This document shows positions 43,638 through 53,921 of a stretch of DNA of 64,000 nucleotides, piece by piece. The notes beneath the pieces are model-generated. The model worked only from the letters and a program-made list of their open reading frames with translations. It did no database searches and was not told the DNA's origin. The translations under genes were made by a program, and so were the position numbers. This stretch comes from Actinomadura luteofluorescens (lineage in GTDB: Bacteria; Actinomycetota; Actinomycetes; Streptosporangiales; Streptosporangiaceae). Position 1 is the stretch's first letter; every line of letters starts with the position of its first letter. The stretch is from assembly GCF_013409365.1 (NCBI RefSeq), contig NZ_JACCBA010000001.1, forward strand, positions 1,426,001 through 1,490,000. Reading direction: 5' to 3'.

Positions 43638-44728
43638 CGGGCGGCGCCCGCGGAGCGGACCACTTCGTAGACCATCTGGGCGAGCGCGACGTCGGCGTCG
43701 CGGCGGCCCATCCGTCCGGCGGCCTCCGACATGTGCGCGACGCGGGCCGGGTCGGCCAGCACCGGCAGCAGGTGCCGGGCGATCCAGTCAGGCGACAGCT
43801 CGGCGTTGTCGACCAGCATGCCGCCGCCCGCCGCGACGATCGGCTCGGCGTTCAGCCGCTGCTCGCCGTTGCCGATCGGCAGCGGGACGTACACCGCCGG
43901 GAGCGCGACCGCGGCCAGCTCGGCGCAGGTCATCGCGCCCGCGCGGCACATCGCCATGTCGGCGGCGGCGTAGGCGAGGTCCATGCGGTCGCAGTAGGGG
44001 ATCGTGACGTACTGCGGGCCGCCGGCCGCGGGCTCGGGCTCCTCGGTGTTCTTCGGCCCGACGATGTGCAGCACCTGGATGCCCGCCTGCCGGAAGTACG
44101 GCGCGGAGGCCACGGCGGCCTGGTTCAGCGACCGGGCGCCCTGCGAGCCGCCGAAGATCAGCAGCGTGGGCAGGTCGGGGAGCAGCCCGAAGTAGGAGCG
44201 CGCCTTGTCCCCCATCGCGAGCCGGTCCAGGGTCGCGATCTCGCGGCGCAGCGGGATCCCCACGAACCGGGCGTTCGGCAGCGGCGAGTCGGCGTGCGAG
44301 ACCGCGACGTGCTCGGTGAAGCGGGCGCCGAGCTTGTTGGCCAGGCCGGGCTTCGGGTTCGCCTCGTGCACGATGATCGGCACCTTGCGCTTGCGCGCCG
44401 CGAGGTAGCCCGGGGTGGCGACGTAGCCGCCGAAGCCGACGAGGATGTCGGCCTGGGCCTGGTCGAGGACGGAGGCGGCCGCGTTGATCGCCCCGCGCAG
44501 CCGGCCGGGCACCGACAGCAGCTGCGGGGTGAGCGTGCGCGGCAGCGGCACCGGCGGGATCAGGGCGAGCTCGTAGCCCCGCTGCGGGACCAGACGGGTC
44601 TCCAGGCCCCGTTCGGTCCCGAGGCAGACGACCCCGGTGTTCGGGTCGTTGCGGCGCAGCGCGTCGGCGAGCGCCAGGGCGGGCTCGATGTGTCCGGCGG
44701 TGCCGCCGCCGGCCAGGACAACCCTCAT
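43634..44728 (-). CDS. murG: Lipid II synthase MurG (GlcNAc transferase)
   Basis: 364 residues, GT28 fold. GGGTAGHIEPALALADAL forms the N-terminal glycine loop; VGFGGYVATPG, HEANPKPGLANK and FGGSQGARSLNQ are diagnostic, and the donor-binding CRAGAMTCAELAAVALPAVYVP lies in the C-terminal half. It transfers GlcNAc to lipid I at the inner membrane face. ATG 44728 (MRVVLAGGG) is preferred over an in-frame TTG at 44740; GAGGAG precedes it. Confidence 0.97.
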   Translation of the reverse strand: MRVVLAGGGTAGHIEPALALADALRRNDPNTGVVCLGTERGLETRLVPQRGYELALIPPVPLPRTLTPQLLSVPGRLRGAINAAASVLDQAQADILVGFGGYVATPGYLAARKRKVPIIVHEANPKPGLANKLGARFTEHVAVSHADSPLPNARFVGIPLRREIATLDRLAMGDKARSYFGLLPDLPTLLIFGGSQGARSLNQAAVASAPYFRQAGIQVLHIVGPKNTEEPEPAAGGPQYVTIPYCDRMDLAYAAADMAMCRAGAMTCAELAAVALPAVYVPLPIGNGEQRLNAEPIVAAGGGMLVDNAELSPDWIARHLLPVLADPARVAHMSEAAGRMGRRDADVALAQMVYEVVRSAGAAR

Positions 44729-44768
44729 GTCCGTTGACAACTCCTCAGCGTGGTTCGAAGGGGGGATT

Positions 44769-46025
44769 TCAACGCCGTGCCAGACCCAGCCAGCTTAGAG
44801 CCCTCACGACCGGTCCGGGACCCCGTGCGGAGAGTGCTTGCCGCGCCCCGGGCTCGCGCTTGGCGAACGCGAGCAGCATGCCGAGCGCGAACAGGGTCGG
44901 GATGAGCGCCGAGCCCCCGTAGGACACCAGCGGGAGGGGGATGCCCGTGATGGGCAGGACGCGGATGACGGCGCCGATGTTCACGATCGCCTGCACCACC
45001 ACCCACGCCGTGGCGCCCGCGGCGGCGAGCCTGGTGAACGGGTCCTTCACGCGCTTGGCGATCCGCAGTCCCGCGTAGGCGAGCAGGCCGAACAGGCCGA
45101 GCACGACGAGGGTCCCGACGAGGCCGAACTCCTCCCCCACGATCGCGAAGATGAAGTCGGTCTCGGCGTGCGGCAGGTAGTCCCACTTGGCGCGGCCCTC
45201 GCCGAGGCCCGTGCCGAACAGGCCTCCCGAGGCGAGCGCGAACAGGCCCTGCGTGCCCTGGTAGTTGGTGGTGAGCTGGTTGCCGGACGGGTCGAGGAAC
45301 CCGGTGAGCCGCTGCATCCGGTACGGCTCGACGATGACGAGGATCGACACGAGCAGGCACACGAGCCCCGCGATGCCGACGAACAGCCGCCCGGGCGCGC
45401 CGACGGCCCACAGAAGCGCCAGGAAGATCGTGAGGAGCACCAGGGTGGTGCCGAGGTCGCTGCCCAGCATCACCAGCAGGACGAGCACCCCGGCGCCCGG
45501 CATCAGCGGCACCAGCAGCGGCCGCCACTCGGTGAGCTGGCCGAGCCGGTCCTTGCGGGCCAGCAGGTCGGCGCCCCACAGCACCAGGGCGAGCTTGGCC
45601 AGCTCCGACGGCTGGATCTGCACCGGGCCCAGGGCGACCCACCGGGTCGCGCCGCCCGCACTGCGCCCGAGCCCGGGGATCAGCACCATCGCCAGCGCGA
45701 CGACCGACAGCAGCAGCAGCGGGTAGGCGAGCGCGCGGAACGTCTTCACCGGCAGCCGCGACGCCAGCCACATGCCGGGCAGCCCGATCGCCACCCACAC
45801 GGCCTGCTTCTGGAACAGCGTGTACGCCGAGCCCGTCGCCTGGAGCTGCTTCACGCTGGAGGCCGACAGCACCATCGTCAGGCCGAGCGCGAGCAGCATC
45901 ACCGAGCAGCCCAGCACCAGGTAGTAGGAGGTGAGGGGGCGGTCGAGCAGCCCGACGGCGGCGACCACCTGCTCCCGTGGCCCCGGACGCCGGGCGGCGC
46001 CGTCCTCCCCGGCCGCGGTGGTCAT
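44769..46025 (-). CDS. ftsW: SEDS peptidoglycan glycosyltransferase FtsW
   Basis: 418 residues with about ten membrane helices. SEDS family markers are LSASSV in helix 1-2, QPSELAKLALVLWGADLL, GSDLGTT with the conserved Asp, FALASGGLFGTGLGEG, PHAETDFIFAIVGEEFG and PLVSYGGSAL. It polymerises septal glycan with its partner PBP. ATG 46025 follows the murD stop by 2 nt; the open frame upstream is the shadow of murD. A cytoplasmic 22-residue tail is rich in Arg/Gly/Pro. Confidence 0.97.
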   Translation of the reverse strand: MTTAAGEDGAARRPGPREQVVAAVGLLDRPLTSYYLVLGCSVMLLALGLTMVLSASSVKQLQATGSAYTLFQKQAVWVAIGLPGMWLASRLPVKTFRALAYPLLLLSVVALAMVLIPGLGRSAGGATRWVALGPVQIQPSELAKLALVLWGADLLARKDRLGQLTEWRPLLVPLMPGAGVLVLLVMLGSDLGTTLVLLTIFLALLWAVGAPGRLFVGIAGLVCLLVSILVIVEPYRMQRLTGFLDPSGNQLTTNYQGTQGLFALASGGLFGTGLGEGRAKWDYLPHAETDFIFAIVGEEFGLVGTLVVLGLFGLLAYAGLRIAKRVKDPFTRLAAAGATAWVVVQAIVNIGAVIRVLPITGIPLPLVSYGGSALIPTLFALGMLLAFAKREPGARQALSARGPGPVVRALSWLGLARR

Positions 46026-46027
46026 CG

Positions 46028-47476
46028 TTACCGGGCGTCCCGGGAGAGGCGCTCGACCGCCGCGATGAAGGCGTCCCCGCGGGCCGGATAGTTGGCGAAC
46101 ATGTCGAAGGAGGCGCCGACGGGCGCGAGCAGCACGGTGTCCCCGGGCCGGGCGAGGCCGGAGGCGTGGGCGACGACGCGGTCCATGGCCCCAGTGTCGG
46201 TGTCGGGGACGTCCACCACGGGGACATCCGGGGCGTGTCGCGCGAGTGCCTCGGCGATCCGGTGCCGGTCGCGTCCCATCAGCACGGCGCCGCGCAGCCG
46301 CCCGGCGCACGAGCGCACCAGGTCGTCGACGTCCAGGCCCTTGAGGAGGCCGCCGGCGATCCACACGACGCTGTCGTAGGCGGCGAGGGACGCGGCGGCG
46401 GCGTGCGGCTGGGTCGCCTTGGAGTCGTTGACGTAGGCGACGCCCGCGACGTCGGCGACGTGCTGGATGCGGTGCGGGTCGGGGACGAACGCCCGCAGCC
46501 CCTCCCGGACGGCCTCGGGCGGCACGCCGAACGCGCGGGCCAGCCCGGCGGCGGCGAGCGCGTTCGCGACGTTGTGCGGCGCGAACGGCCGCACGTCCGT
46601 GAGCGCGGCCAGTTCGGCGGCCTGGCTCGCGGGGTCGTCGGTGAAGGCCCGGTCGACCAGCAGCTCCTCCACGACGCCGAGCTCCCCGGGGCGCGGCACC
46701 TGGAGGGTGAAGCCGATCCGCCGGGACACGCCCTCGGCGCGTTCGGCGAGCGCCGCGGAGGTGTCGTCGTCGGCGTTGTAGACGGCGACGCAGCCCGGAG
46801 CGAAGATCTTGGCCTTGGCGCCGACGTAGGCGTCCATGGAGCCGTGCCAGTCGAGGTGGTCGGGCGCGACGTTCAGCACCGCGGCCGCGTACGGGGCGAG
46901 CGAGCCGGACCAGTGCAGCTGGTAGCTCGACAGCTCCACCGCCAGCACGTCGTAGGGCTCCTGCTCCTCCCGGGGCGAGGATTCCCCGGGCTCCCCGGGG
47001 ACACCCGCGACGGCCTCCACGATCGGCGTCCCGACGTTCCCGACGGCGAGGGCCCTGTGGCCGGCGGCGGTGAGCATGCAGGCCAGCATCCGCACGGCGG
47101 TGGTCTTGCCGTCCGTCCCGGTGATGGCCAGCCAGGGCGCCGCGCCCTCGGGGCGGAGCCGCCACGCCAGCTCCACCTCCCCGATGATCTCGATGCCGGC
47201 CGCGGCGGCCGCGGCGAGCAGCGGCGCGTCCGGCCGCCAGCCCGGCGAGGTCACGACGAGGCCGGTGCCCGCCGGGAGGGACTCGCCGTCGCCGAGCCGG
47301 ACCGCGACCCCGCGGGCCTCCAGCTCGGCGGCGTGCCCTCGCTGCTCCTCGCCGTCGCGGGCGTCCACGATGGTGACGCGGGCGCCGCGCGCGGCCAGGA
47401 CGCGGGCGGCGGCGCGACCGGACACGCCGAGCCCGGCCACGCACACGCTCAGGCCGTCCCAGGGGCGCTCAGTCAC
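46028..47476 (-). CDS. murD: UDP-MurNAc-L-Ala--D-Glu ligase
   Basis: 482 residues. The N-terminal domain starts [19 protein letters not shown]-loop [28 protein letters not shown]; and the C-terminal [15 protein letters not shown] and [20 protein letters not shown]. It adds D-Glu to UDP-MurNAc-L-Ala. GTG 47476 overlaps the mraY stop (GTGA), in line with the other junctions; the in-frame ATG at 47491 is an alternative adding five residues. Confidence 0.97.
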   Translation of the reverse strand: MTERPWDGLSVCVAGLGVSGRAAARVLAARGARVTIVDARDGEEQRGHAAELEARGVAVRLGDGESLPAGTGLVVTSPGWRPDAPLLAAAAAAGIEIIGEVELAWRLRPEGAAPWLAITGTDGKTTAVRMLACMLTAAGHRALAVGNVGTPIVEAVAGVPGEPGESSPREEQEPYDVLAVELSSYQLHWSGSLAPYAAAVLNVAPDHLDWHGSMDAYVGAKAKIFAPGCVAVYNADDDTSAALAERAEGVSRRIGFTLQVPRPGELGVVEELLVDRAFTDDPASQAAELAALTDVRPFAPHNVANALAAAGLARAFGVPPEAVREGLRAFVPDPHRIQHVADVAGVAYVNDSKATQPHAAAASLAAYDSVVWIAGGLLKGLDVDDLVRSCAGRLRGAVLMGRDRHRIAEALARHAPDVPVVDVPDTDTGAMDRVVAHASGLARPGDTVLLAPVGASFDMFANYPARGDAFIAAVERLSRDAR

Positions 47477-48531
47477 TTCTTGGGCATCCATTCCAGGTAG
47501 AAGAGGCCGATGCCGATCGCCACGAACGTCGCGGACATCAGCCAGAAGCGCACGACGATCGTGGTCTCGGCCCAGCCCGACAGCTCGAAGTGGTGCTGCA
47601 GCGGCGCCATCTTGAACACGCGTTTGCGGGTCATCTTGAACCCGCCGACCTGGATGATCACCGACAGCGTGATCATCACGATCAGCCCGCACAGGATGGC
47701 CAGCAGCAGCTGGGTGCGGGTGAGGATCGCCAGGCCGACCAGCACGCCGCCGAGGGCCAGCGAGCCGGTGTCGCCCATGAAGATCTTCGCGGGCGGGGCG
47801 TTCCACCACAGGAACCCGAACACGCCGCCGAGCACGGCCGCGGCGACCACCGCGAGGTCGAGGGGGTCGCGGACGCTGTAGCAGTTGGGGGCGAGGGCGG
47901 CGGCGCAGCTGTTGCGCAGCTGCCAGTTGCCGATGATGACGTAGGCGGCCAGCACCATGCCGGCCGGGCCCGCCGCGAGGCCGTCCAGCCCGTCGGTGAG
48001 GTTCACGCCGTTGGACATGGCCGCGATGAGCAGCAGCGCCCACACCACGAACAGGTACGGGCCGATCGAGGGGCCGAAGTCGCGCAGGAAGGAGATGTGG
48101 GGGTCGGCGGGGGTGACGTCGTAGCCGTTGGGGAAGTTCAGCGATCCGACCGCGAACACGACGCCGACGAGGACGATGCCGATCATCTTGGCGCCGCTGC
48201 GCAGGCCGAGGCTGCGCTGCTTGAACACCTTGATGTAGTCGTCCACGAACCCGACGAGGCCGAGGCCCGTCATCAGGAACAGCACCAGGATCCCCGAGAT
48301 GGTGGGGACCTCCCCGGTGAACAGGTGCGCGGCCGCGTAGCCGACGAGCGAGCCGACGATGAAGACCGTCCCGCCCATCGTGGGGGTGCCGCGCTTGTTC
48401 AGGTGGGCCTCGGGGCCCTCGTCGCGGATCATCTGGCCGTAGCCGAGCCGGTTGACGATGCGGATCCACACCGGCGTGCCGACCATCACGAAGACCAGCG
48501 CGATGCCCGCGGCGATGATGATGTTGGTCAT
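47473..48531 (-). CDS. mraY: Phospho-MurNAc-pentapeptide translocase
   Basis: 352 residues, ten membrane helices. It attaches phospho-MurNAc-pentapeptide to undecaprenyl phosphate, giving lipid I. Conserved cytoplasmic loops are [45 protein letters not shown] and the [10 protein letters not shown] segment near the end. ATG 48531 overlaps the murF stop (ATGA). Confidence 0.98.
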   Translation of the reverse strand: MTNIIIAAGIALVFVMVGTPVWIRIVNRLGYGQMIRDEGPEAHLNKRGTPTMGGTVFIVGSLVGYAAAHLFTGEVPTISGILVLFLMTGLGLVGFVDDYIKVFKQRSLGLRSGAKMIGIVLVGVVFAVGSLNFPNGYDVTPADPHISFLRDFGPSIGPYLFVVWALLLIAAMSNGVNLTDGLDGLAAGPAGMVLAAYVIIGNWQLRNSCAAALAPNCYSVRDPLDLAVVAAAVLGGVFGFLWWNAPPAKIFMGDTGSLALGGVLVGLAILTRTQLLLAILCGLIVMITLSVIIQVGGFKMTRKRVFKMAPLQHHFELSGWAETTIVVRFWLMSATFVAIGIGLFYLEWMPKK

Positions 48532-49925
48532 CGGCCGTCCTCCGCGAGGATCGCCTCGGCCACCCGTTCCAGGCCGGCCACGCGGGAGCCCTTCACCAGC
48601 ACGACGTCCCGCGGCGCGAGCCGCTCCCTGAGCACGGTCACCGCCGCGCCGACGTCATCCACCTGTACGCACTCTCCCGTCCATGACGCCACCTGCCCGG
48701 CCCCTTCGGCCATCGCCGCCGCGTTCGAGCCGACCACCACGAACCCGGCGATCCCGCTGCGCGCGACATGCTGTCCGATCCTGGCATGTTCCGCCATGGA
48801 AGAGTCACCTAGTTCGGCCATCTCGCCCAGCACCGCGTAGGCGCGGCGGCCGCGGGCCATGTGGACGAGCACGTCGATCGCGGCGCGGGTCGAGTCGGGG
48901 TTGGCGTTGTAGGCGTCGTTCACCACGGTCACCCCGTCGGCCCGCTCGGTGACCTCCATCCGCCACCGGCTGACCGGCACGGCCGCCGAGAGCGCCTCGG
49001 CGACCGCCCCGGTCGCGAGCCCCGCCGCGCGCGCGGCGGCGGCCGCGGCCAGCGCGTTCGGGACGGCGTGCGCGCCGTGCAGGCGCAGCGCGACCGGCGC
49101 CGCGCCCTCCGGCGTGACGAGGGTGAAGCGCGCCCGGCCCCGCTCGTCGAGGGTCTCGTCCTCGGCGCGGACCGCGGCGCCCGGCGACCGGCCGAACATG
49201 ACGACCTCGCCCCGGGTCCGGGACGCCATCGCGCTGACCAGCGGGTCGTCGGCGTTGAGGACGGCGGTGCCGCCCGGCGGGACCGCCTCCACGATCTCGC
49301 CCTTGGCCCGCGCGATGTTCTCCCGGCCGCCGAACTCCCCGACGTGCGCCGTGCCGACGTTCAGCACGACGCCGACGTCCGGGCGCGCGATGCCGGTCAG
49401 GTAGGCGATGTGGCCGATGCCGCGGGCGCCCATCTCCAGCACCAGGTGCCGGGTGGCGGCGTCCGCGCGCAGCACGGTGAGCGGCAGCCCGATCTCGTTG
49501 TTGAACGACCCGGGCGGGTAGACCGTCGGGCCCGCGCCGCTCAGGACCTGCCCGATGAGGTCCTTGGTGGAGGTCTTGCCGGCCGAGCCGGTGACCGCGA
49601 CGACCGTCACGTCCGGCAGCCGCTCCAGGACGGCCCTCGCGAGCCGTCCGAGCGCCTCCTGCACGTCGTCGACGACCACGCACGGCCCGTCCACCGGGCG
49701 CTGGGCGAGCACGCCCGCCGCCCCGGCGGCGAGGGCCCCGGCCGCGAAGTCGTGCCCGTCCGCGCGGTCGCCCTTCAGCGCCGCGAACAGCGCCCCGGGC
49801 TCCACCGCGCGGGAGTCGATCACCACGGGGCCGTCCACCACCGGGTCGTCCACCACCGGGTCCGGCGGCCCGTGCCGGACCCCTCCCGTGATCTCCGCGA
49901 TCGTCGACAGCGGAAGTGGGATCAC
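48528..49925 (-). CDS. murF: UDP-MurNAc-tripeptide--D-Ala-D-Ala ligase
   Basis: 465 residues. The substrate-binding N-terminus has [17 protein letters not shown], then P-loop [26 protein letters not shown], and the C-terminal [18 protein letters not shown] and [12 protein letters not shown]. It completes the UDP-MurNAc-pentapeptide. GTG 49925 overlaps the murE stop (GTGA). The ddl gene that makes D-Ala-D-Ala is not in the window. Confidence 0.98.
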   Translation of the reverse strand: MIPLPLSTIAEITGGVRHGPPDPVVDDPVVDGPVVIDSRAVEPGALFAALKGDRADGHDFAAGALAAGAAGVLAQRPVDGPCVVVDDVQEALGRLARAVLERLPDVTVVAVTGSAGKTSTKDLIGQVLSGAGPTVYPPGSFNNEIGLPLTVLRADAATRHLVLEMGARGIGHIAYLTGIARPDVGVVLNVGTAHVGEFGGRENIARAKGEIVEAVPPGGTAVLNADDPLVSAMASRTRGEVVMFGRSPGAAVRAEDETLDERGRARFTLVTPEGAAPVALRLHGAHAVPNALAAAAAARAAGLATGAVAEALSAAVPVSRWRMEVTERADGVTVVNDAYNANPDSTRAAIDVLVHMARGRRAYAVLGEMAELGDSSMAEHARIGQHVARSGIAGFVVVGSNAAAMAEGAGQVASWTGECVQVDDVGAAVTVLRERLAPRDVVLVKGSRVAGLERVAEAILAEDGR

Positions 49926-51496
49926 GCCTGCGTCCCGTCCCCTCTTGTCCCTTGTCCCTGGCGCCGGAGCGCGTCCGCACGGCGCCGGAGCGCGGCGCGC
50001 ACGACCTCACGGTCGTCGAACGGATGTACCTCGCCCGCCACGTTCTGGCCCTGCTCGTGCCCCTTGCCCGCGACGACGACGACGTCGCCGCGGCGGGCGC
50101 GGCCGACGGCCAGGTCGATCGCGGCGGCGCGGTCGGGCTCCACGACGATGTGCGCGCGCTCCGGCTGCGGCACCTTGAGCCCGCCCTCGACCATAGCGGC
50201 AAGGATGGCCAGTGGATCTTCCGACCTCGGATTGTCGTTGGTGAGGTACGCCATGTCGGCCAGCCGCGCGGCGGCCTCGCCCATGAGCGGCCGCTTGCCG
50301 CGGTCGCGGTCGCCGCCGCAGCCGATCACCACCGCGAGGTCGCCCCCGGTGACGGGCCGCAGGGCGTTCAGGACGGCCTCGACCGCGCCCGGCTTGTGCG
50401 AGTAGTCGACGAGGGTCGTGAAGTCCTGCCCCTCGTCGACCCGCTCCAGCCGCCCGGGGACGCCCGGCAGCGACGCCACCCCCCGCACCGCCGCCTGCAG
50501 CGGGATCCCCGCCTCCACCAGCGCGACGATCGCGGCCAGGGCGTTGGCGACGTTGAACGGCCCGGCGAGGCGGACCTCGCCGTCGGCCTCGATGCCGAGG
50601 GGCCCGACGACGCGGAACACGCTGCCGTCGGCGCCGACGCGCACGTCCTCGGCCCGCCAGTCGGCCGCCGGGTCCCCGGTCGGGGAGAACGTCGTCGCCG
50701 GCACCGTGGCGATCTCCAGCAACTCGCGGCCGTAGTGGTCGTCGAGGTTGATCACGCCGACCCGCGAGTACTCGGGCGTGAACAGCCGCGCCTTCGCGAG
50801 GAAGTAGTCCTGCATGGTCGGGTGGTAGTCGAGGTGGTCCTGGGACAGGTTCGTGAACACCGCCACCTCGAAGCGGGCCCCGCCGACCCGGCCCTGCACG
50901 AGCGCGTGGCTGGACACCTCCATCGCGGCGGCGCCGACGCCGCGCTCGCGCATCATCGCCAGCAGCGCGTGCAGGTCGGTCGCCTCCGGCGTGGTGAGCG
51001 CGCTCGGCACCCGGTCGCCGCCCACCCGGATCTCGACGCCGCCGACCAGGCCCGTCTCGATCCCGGCGGCGCGCAGGCCCGCCTCCAGCAGGAACACCGT
51101 GGTGGTCTTGCCGCTGGTGCCCGTCACGCCGATGAGAGTGATGTCACGCCCGGGCTCGCCGTACACCCACGCCGCCGCGTCGCCGAGCCGCGCCCGGACG
51201 TCGCCCGTCACCAGGACGGGAAGGCCCGTCGCCGCGGCCCGGTCGTACCCGTCGGGGTCGGTGAGGATCGCCACGGCGCCCGCCTCGGCGGCCTGGGACG
51301 AGAACTGGGCGCCGTGCGCGCGGGCGCCGGGCAGCGCCGCGTAGATGTCGCCGGGCGCCACCGCGCGCGAGTCGTGCGTGATCCCCGTGGCGGACACCGC
51401 GTCCCATGCGCTCCGCCCGTCCTGCCCGTCATGTCCGATTCCGAGGAGCGCCGCGAGTCCGCTCAGCGGACGAGCCGGGTTGGTGGTGGGACGCAT
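49922..51496 (-). CDS. murE: UDP-MurNAc-dipeptide--diaminopimelate ligase
   Basis: 524 residues. ITHDSRAVAPGDIYAALPG is followed by P-loop GTSGKTTTVFLL, EVSSHALVQGRV and NLSQDHLDYH. The DNPRSEDP motif marks specificity for meso-diaminopimelate, which fits an actinomycete wall. ATG 51496 (MRPTTNPARPL) is preferred; an upstream in-frame GTG at 51553 has no ribosome binding site. It starts 81 nt after the PBP gene. Confidence 0.97.
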   Translation of the reverse strand: MRPTTNPARPLSGLAALLGIGHDGQDGRSAWDAVSATGITHDSRAVAPGDIYAALPGARAHGAQFSSQAAEAGAVAILTDPDGYDRAAATGLPVLVTGDVRARLGDAAAWVYGEPGRDITLIGVTGTSGKTTTVFLLEAGLRAAGIETGLVGGVEIRVGGDRVPSALTTPEATDLHALLAMMRERGVGAAAMEVSSHALVQGRVGGARFEVAVFTNLSQDHLDYHPTMQDYFLAKARLFTPEYSRVGVINLDDHYGRELLEIATVPATTFSPTGDPAADWRAEDVRVGADGSVFRVVGPLGIEADGEVRLAGPFNVANALAAIVALVEAGIPLQAAVRGVASLPGVPGRLERVDEGQDFTTLVDYSHKPGAVEAVLNALRPVTGGDLAVVIGCGGDRDRGKRPLMGEAAARLADMAYLTNDNPRSEDPLAILAAMVEGGLKVPQPERAHIVVEPDRAAAIDLAVGRARRGDVVVVAGKGHEQGQNVAGEVHPFDDREVVRAALRRRADALRRQGQGTRGDGTQA

Positions 51497-51577
51497 GGCG
51501 TTTCTTTCGTTGCGGACGGTACGGGACTGGTGGGACACGGGTGGTGGACTCACAGGCGAGGAGGGTACTCGCTGCGA

Positions 51578-53887
51578 TCAGTCGCGGGCGCGGATCTCGA
51601 TGATCGGCGGCCTGCTCCCCGTCGGCGGGATCTTCTCGGACTGAAGCGCGAAGCTCATCACGTCCTTGAAGACCGGTGCCGCCGCATCGCCACCATAGTG
51701 GCTCCCGCGCTTCGGATCCCGCAGGACGACCTGCACCACCAGGCGCGGGTCGTCCGCGGGCGCGAACCCGGCGAACGAGGCGGTGTAGCCGCCGCCGTCG
51801 TAGCAGCCGCAGCGCGGGTTGACGATCTCCGCGGTGCCGGTCTTGCCCGCGACGCGGTACCCCTTGATCTGCGCCTTCGGAGCGGTGCCCTCCTTCGTCG
51901 TGACGCCCTCCAGCATGTCGCTGATCTGCCGGGCCGTCTTCGCGCTGATGACCTGCTTGCGCTCCGGCTCGGGCGCCGGGGTGAACTTGTCGTGCTCCCC
52001 GACGGTCCCCGCGACCAGGCTCGGCGCGACGCGGACGCCCCCGTTGGCGATCGTCGCGTAGACGCTCGCCATCTGCACCGCGTTCACCGAGACCGTCTGC
52101 CCGAACGCGATCGGGTACCGGTCGGTGCCCGACCACTTGGCCGGCGGCTCCAGGAGGCCCGCCGTCTCGCCGGGCAGCGGCAGGCCGGTCCGCCGGCCGA
52201 ACCCGAAGTCGCGCAGCGTCTGGTAGAGCCGCTCCTGGCCGATGCTCTCGCTGGCCATGATCGTGCCGACGTTGCTCGACTTGGCGAGGACGCCCGCGAA
52301 CGTCAGCCGCTCGGGCTGGTGGGGGTGCGAGTCGTGGAACACCACGTCGTACTTTTTGATCTTGTCGGGAACGGTGTAGGGCGTCTGCGGGGTGACGCCG
52401 CCGTGCTCCATGACGGCCGCGGCGGTGACGACCTTGCCGGTGCTGCCCGGCTCGTAGGCGTCCTGCACCAGGGGGCTGCCCCAGCGGGACCGGTCGGAGT
52501 CGGCGTAGTCGTTCGGGTCGAATCCCGGCGCGGAGGCCATCGCGAGGAGCCGGCCGGTGCGCGGGTCCATGACGATCACGGTGCCGCTCTTGGCCCGGCT
52601 CGCCTTGACCTGCTGCTCGATCGCCTGCTGCGCCTTGAACTGCAGGTCGCGCTGCAGTGTCAGGCGGACCCCGCTGCCGGGCACCGACGGGCGCTTCTGG
52701 TCCTCGCCCATGGGGATGTGCTGGCCCTCGGGGCTGATCTCGACCCGCTGCCAGCCCGCCTTGCCGGCGAGCACGCCGTTCAGCGAGCTCTCCAGGCCGG
52801 CGGCCCCGCTCCCCGTGTCGTTCACGAAACCTATGACGCTGGCGGCCAGCGAATCGTTGGGGTATTCCCGGCGATATTCCGGCAAAGTACCGATGCCGAG
52901 GAAGTTCCACGAGCTGACCAGCCGCGCCTGGTCGGGGCGGACCCCGTGCGCGAGGTACACGAACCTCGTCTCGGGCTTGCTGATCTGCTTCAGCAGCGTC
53001 GCGGGGTTCAGCCCGAGCGTCGGGGCCAGCGCGTTGACGATCGACTGCCGCTTGTCCGCCTTGATGAGCGAGGGGTCCGCGAAGATCGCGCGGGCCTCCA
53101 CCGTCATGGCGAGCGGGTTGCCCTGCGCGTCGGTGATGTCGCCGCGGACGGCGGGCAGCGTGAGCTCCCGCATCCGCTGGAGCATCGCCTGCTCGGTGTA
53201 CTGCTCCGAGTCGATCGTCTGGAGCTGGACGAGCCGGCCGGCGAACAGCGACAGCACGAACGCGACGACGAGCAGCCCGACGTTGAGCCGCTTGAGCGGG
53301 TCGCGCCGATGGAAGGGGACCCGGGCCCGCGGGGGGCGGCCGGGAGGCGGGCGCCGGCCGGAGCCGCCGCCGGGGCGCGGGCCTCGGGGGCCCGCGGCGT
53401 CCTTCTTCGGCGGCGCGCTCTGGGCGTTGCGGACCGTGCGGCTCTCCGCGGCCGAGGCCCTGGCGGGCGACTTCTTCCGCGCGGAGCGCTTCGTGGCCGT
53501 GGCGGCGCCCGTCTGCCCGCTCGGCTTCTCCTTGCGCGCGGCGGTCTTGCGCGCAGCGTCCTTGTGCGCGGTGTCCTTACGGGCAGCGTTCTTGCGCGCC
53601 GTGTCCTTAGCGGGGGTCTCCTTGCGCGGGGTCTCCTTGCGGGGGGTGGGGGCCATGCCGCTGCGCGCGGGACGGCGGGCGCCGCCCTTCGCGCCCGGCC
53701 GTCCCGCGCCGTCCGCCCGTCCTGCGGGCGGGCGCGGCGCACTCCCTGTCTGACGCCCGGACGCGCGCGCCGCGCCCGGGCCGCTCTTGTCGTCACGCCC
53801 GGCCGCGCCGCGGGGGCCGCGCCCGTCCGAGCCGCGCCTGCGGCCGGGGGGCGGGCCGGCGGAACCGCGTCCCGGGCCCTTCGTCAC
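51578..53887 (-). CDS. ftsI: Class B penicillin-binding protein (FtsI/PBP2-like) with long basic N-terminus
   Basis: 769 residues, about 150 more than usual. The first 200 are cytoplasmic and very basic, Lys/Arg/Ala/Pro/Gly-rich, with repeats of the type RKETP and KDTARK, similar in composition to histone H1 tails. Then come a membrane helix (about 202-222), the dimerisation domain, and the transpeptidase: catalytic Ser482 in EPGSTGK, the SSN triad in AKSSNVG, and KTGT in VAGKTGTAE. There is no PASTA domain. It crosslinks septal peptidoglycan with FtsW. It lies between ftsL-like and murE as expected for ftsI. Confidence 0.95.
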   Translation of the reverse strand: MTKGPGRGSAGPPPGRRRGSDGRGPRGAAGRDDKSGPGAARASGRQTGSAPRPPAGRADGAGRPGAKGGARRPARSGMAPTPRKETPRKETPAKDTARKNAARKDTAHKDAARKTAARKEKPSGQTGAATATKRSARKKSPARASAAESRTVRNAQSAPPKKDAAGPRGPRPGGGSGRRPPPGRPPRARVPFHRRDPLKRLNVGLLVVAFVLSLFAGRLVQLQTIDSEQYTEQAMLQRMRELTLPAVRGDITDAQGNPLAMTVEARAIFADPSLIKADKRQSIVNALAPTLGLNPATLLKQISKPETRFVYLAHGVRPDQARLVSSWNFLGIGTLPEYRREYPNDSLAASVIGFVNDTGSGAAGLESSLNGVLAGKAGWQRVEISPEGQHIPMGEDQKRPSVPGSGVRLTLQRDLQFKAQQAIEQQVKASRAKSGTVIVMDPRTGRLLAMASAPGFDPNDYADSDRSRWGSPLVQDAYEPGSTGKVVTAAAVMEHGGVTPQTPYTVPDKIKKYDVVFHDSHPHQPERLTFAGVLAKSSNVGTIMASESIGQERLYQTLRDFGFGRRTGLPLPGETAGLLEPPAKWSGTDRYPIAFGQTVSVNAVQMASVYATIANGGVRVAPSLVAGTVGEHDKFTPAPEPERKQVISAKTARQISDMLEGVTTKEGTAPKAQIKGYRVAGKTGTAEIVNPRCGCYDGGGYTASFAGFAPADDPRLVVQVVLRDPKRGSHYGGDAAAPVFKDVMSFALQSEKIPPTGSRPPIIEIRARD

Positions 53888-53921
53888 CGTGCCACCCGCT
53901 CCCCGCCGTACCCGCGCCCGC

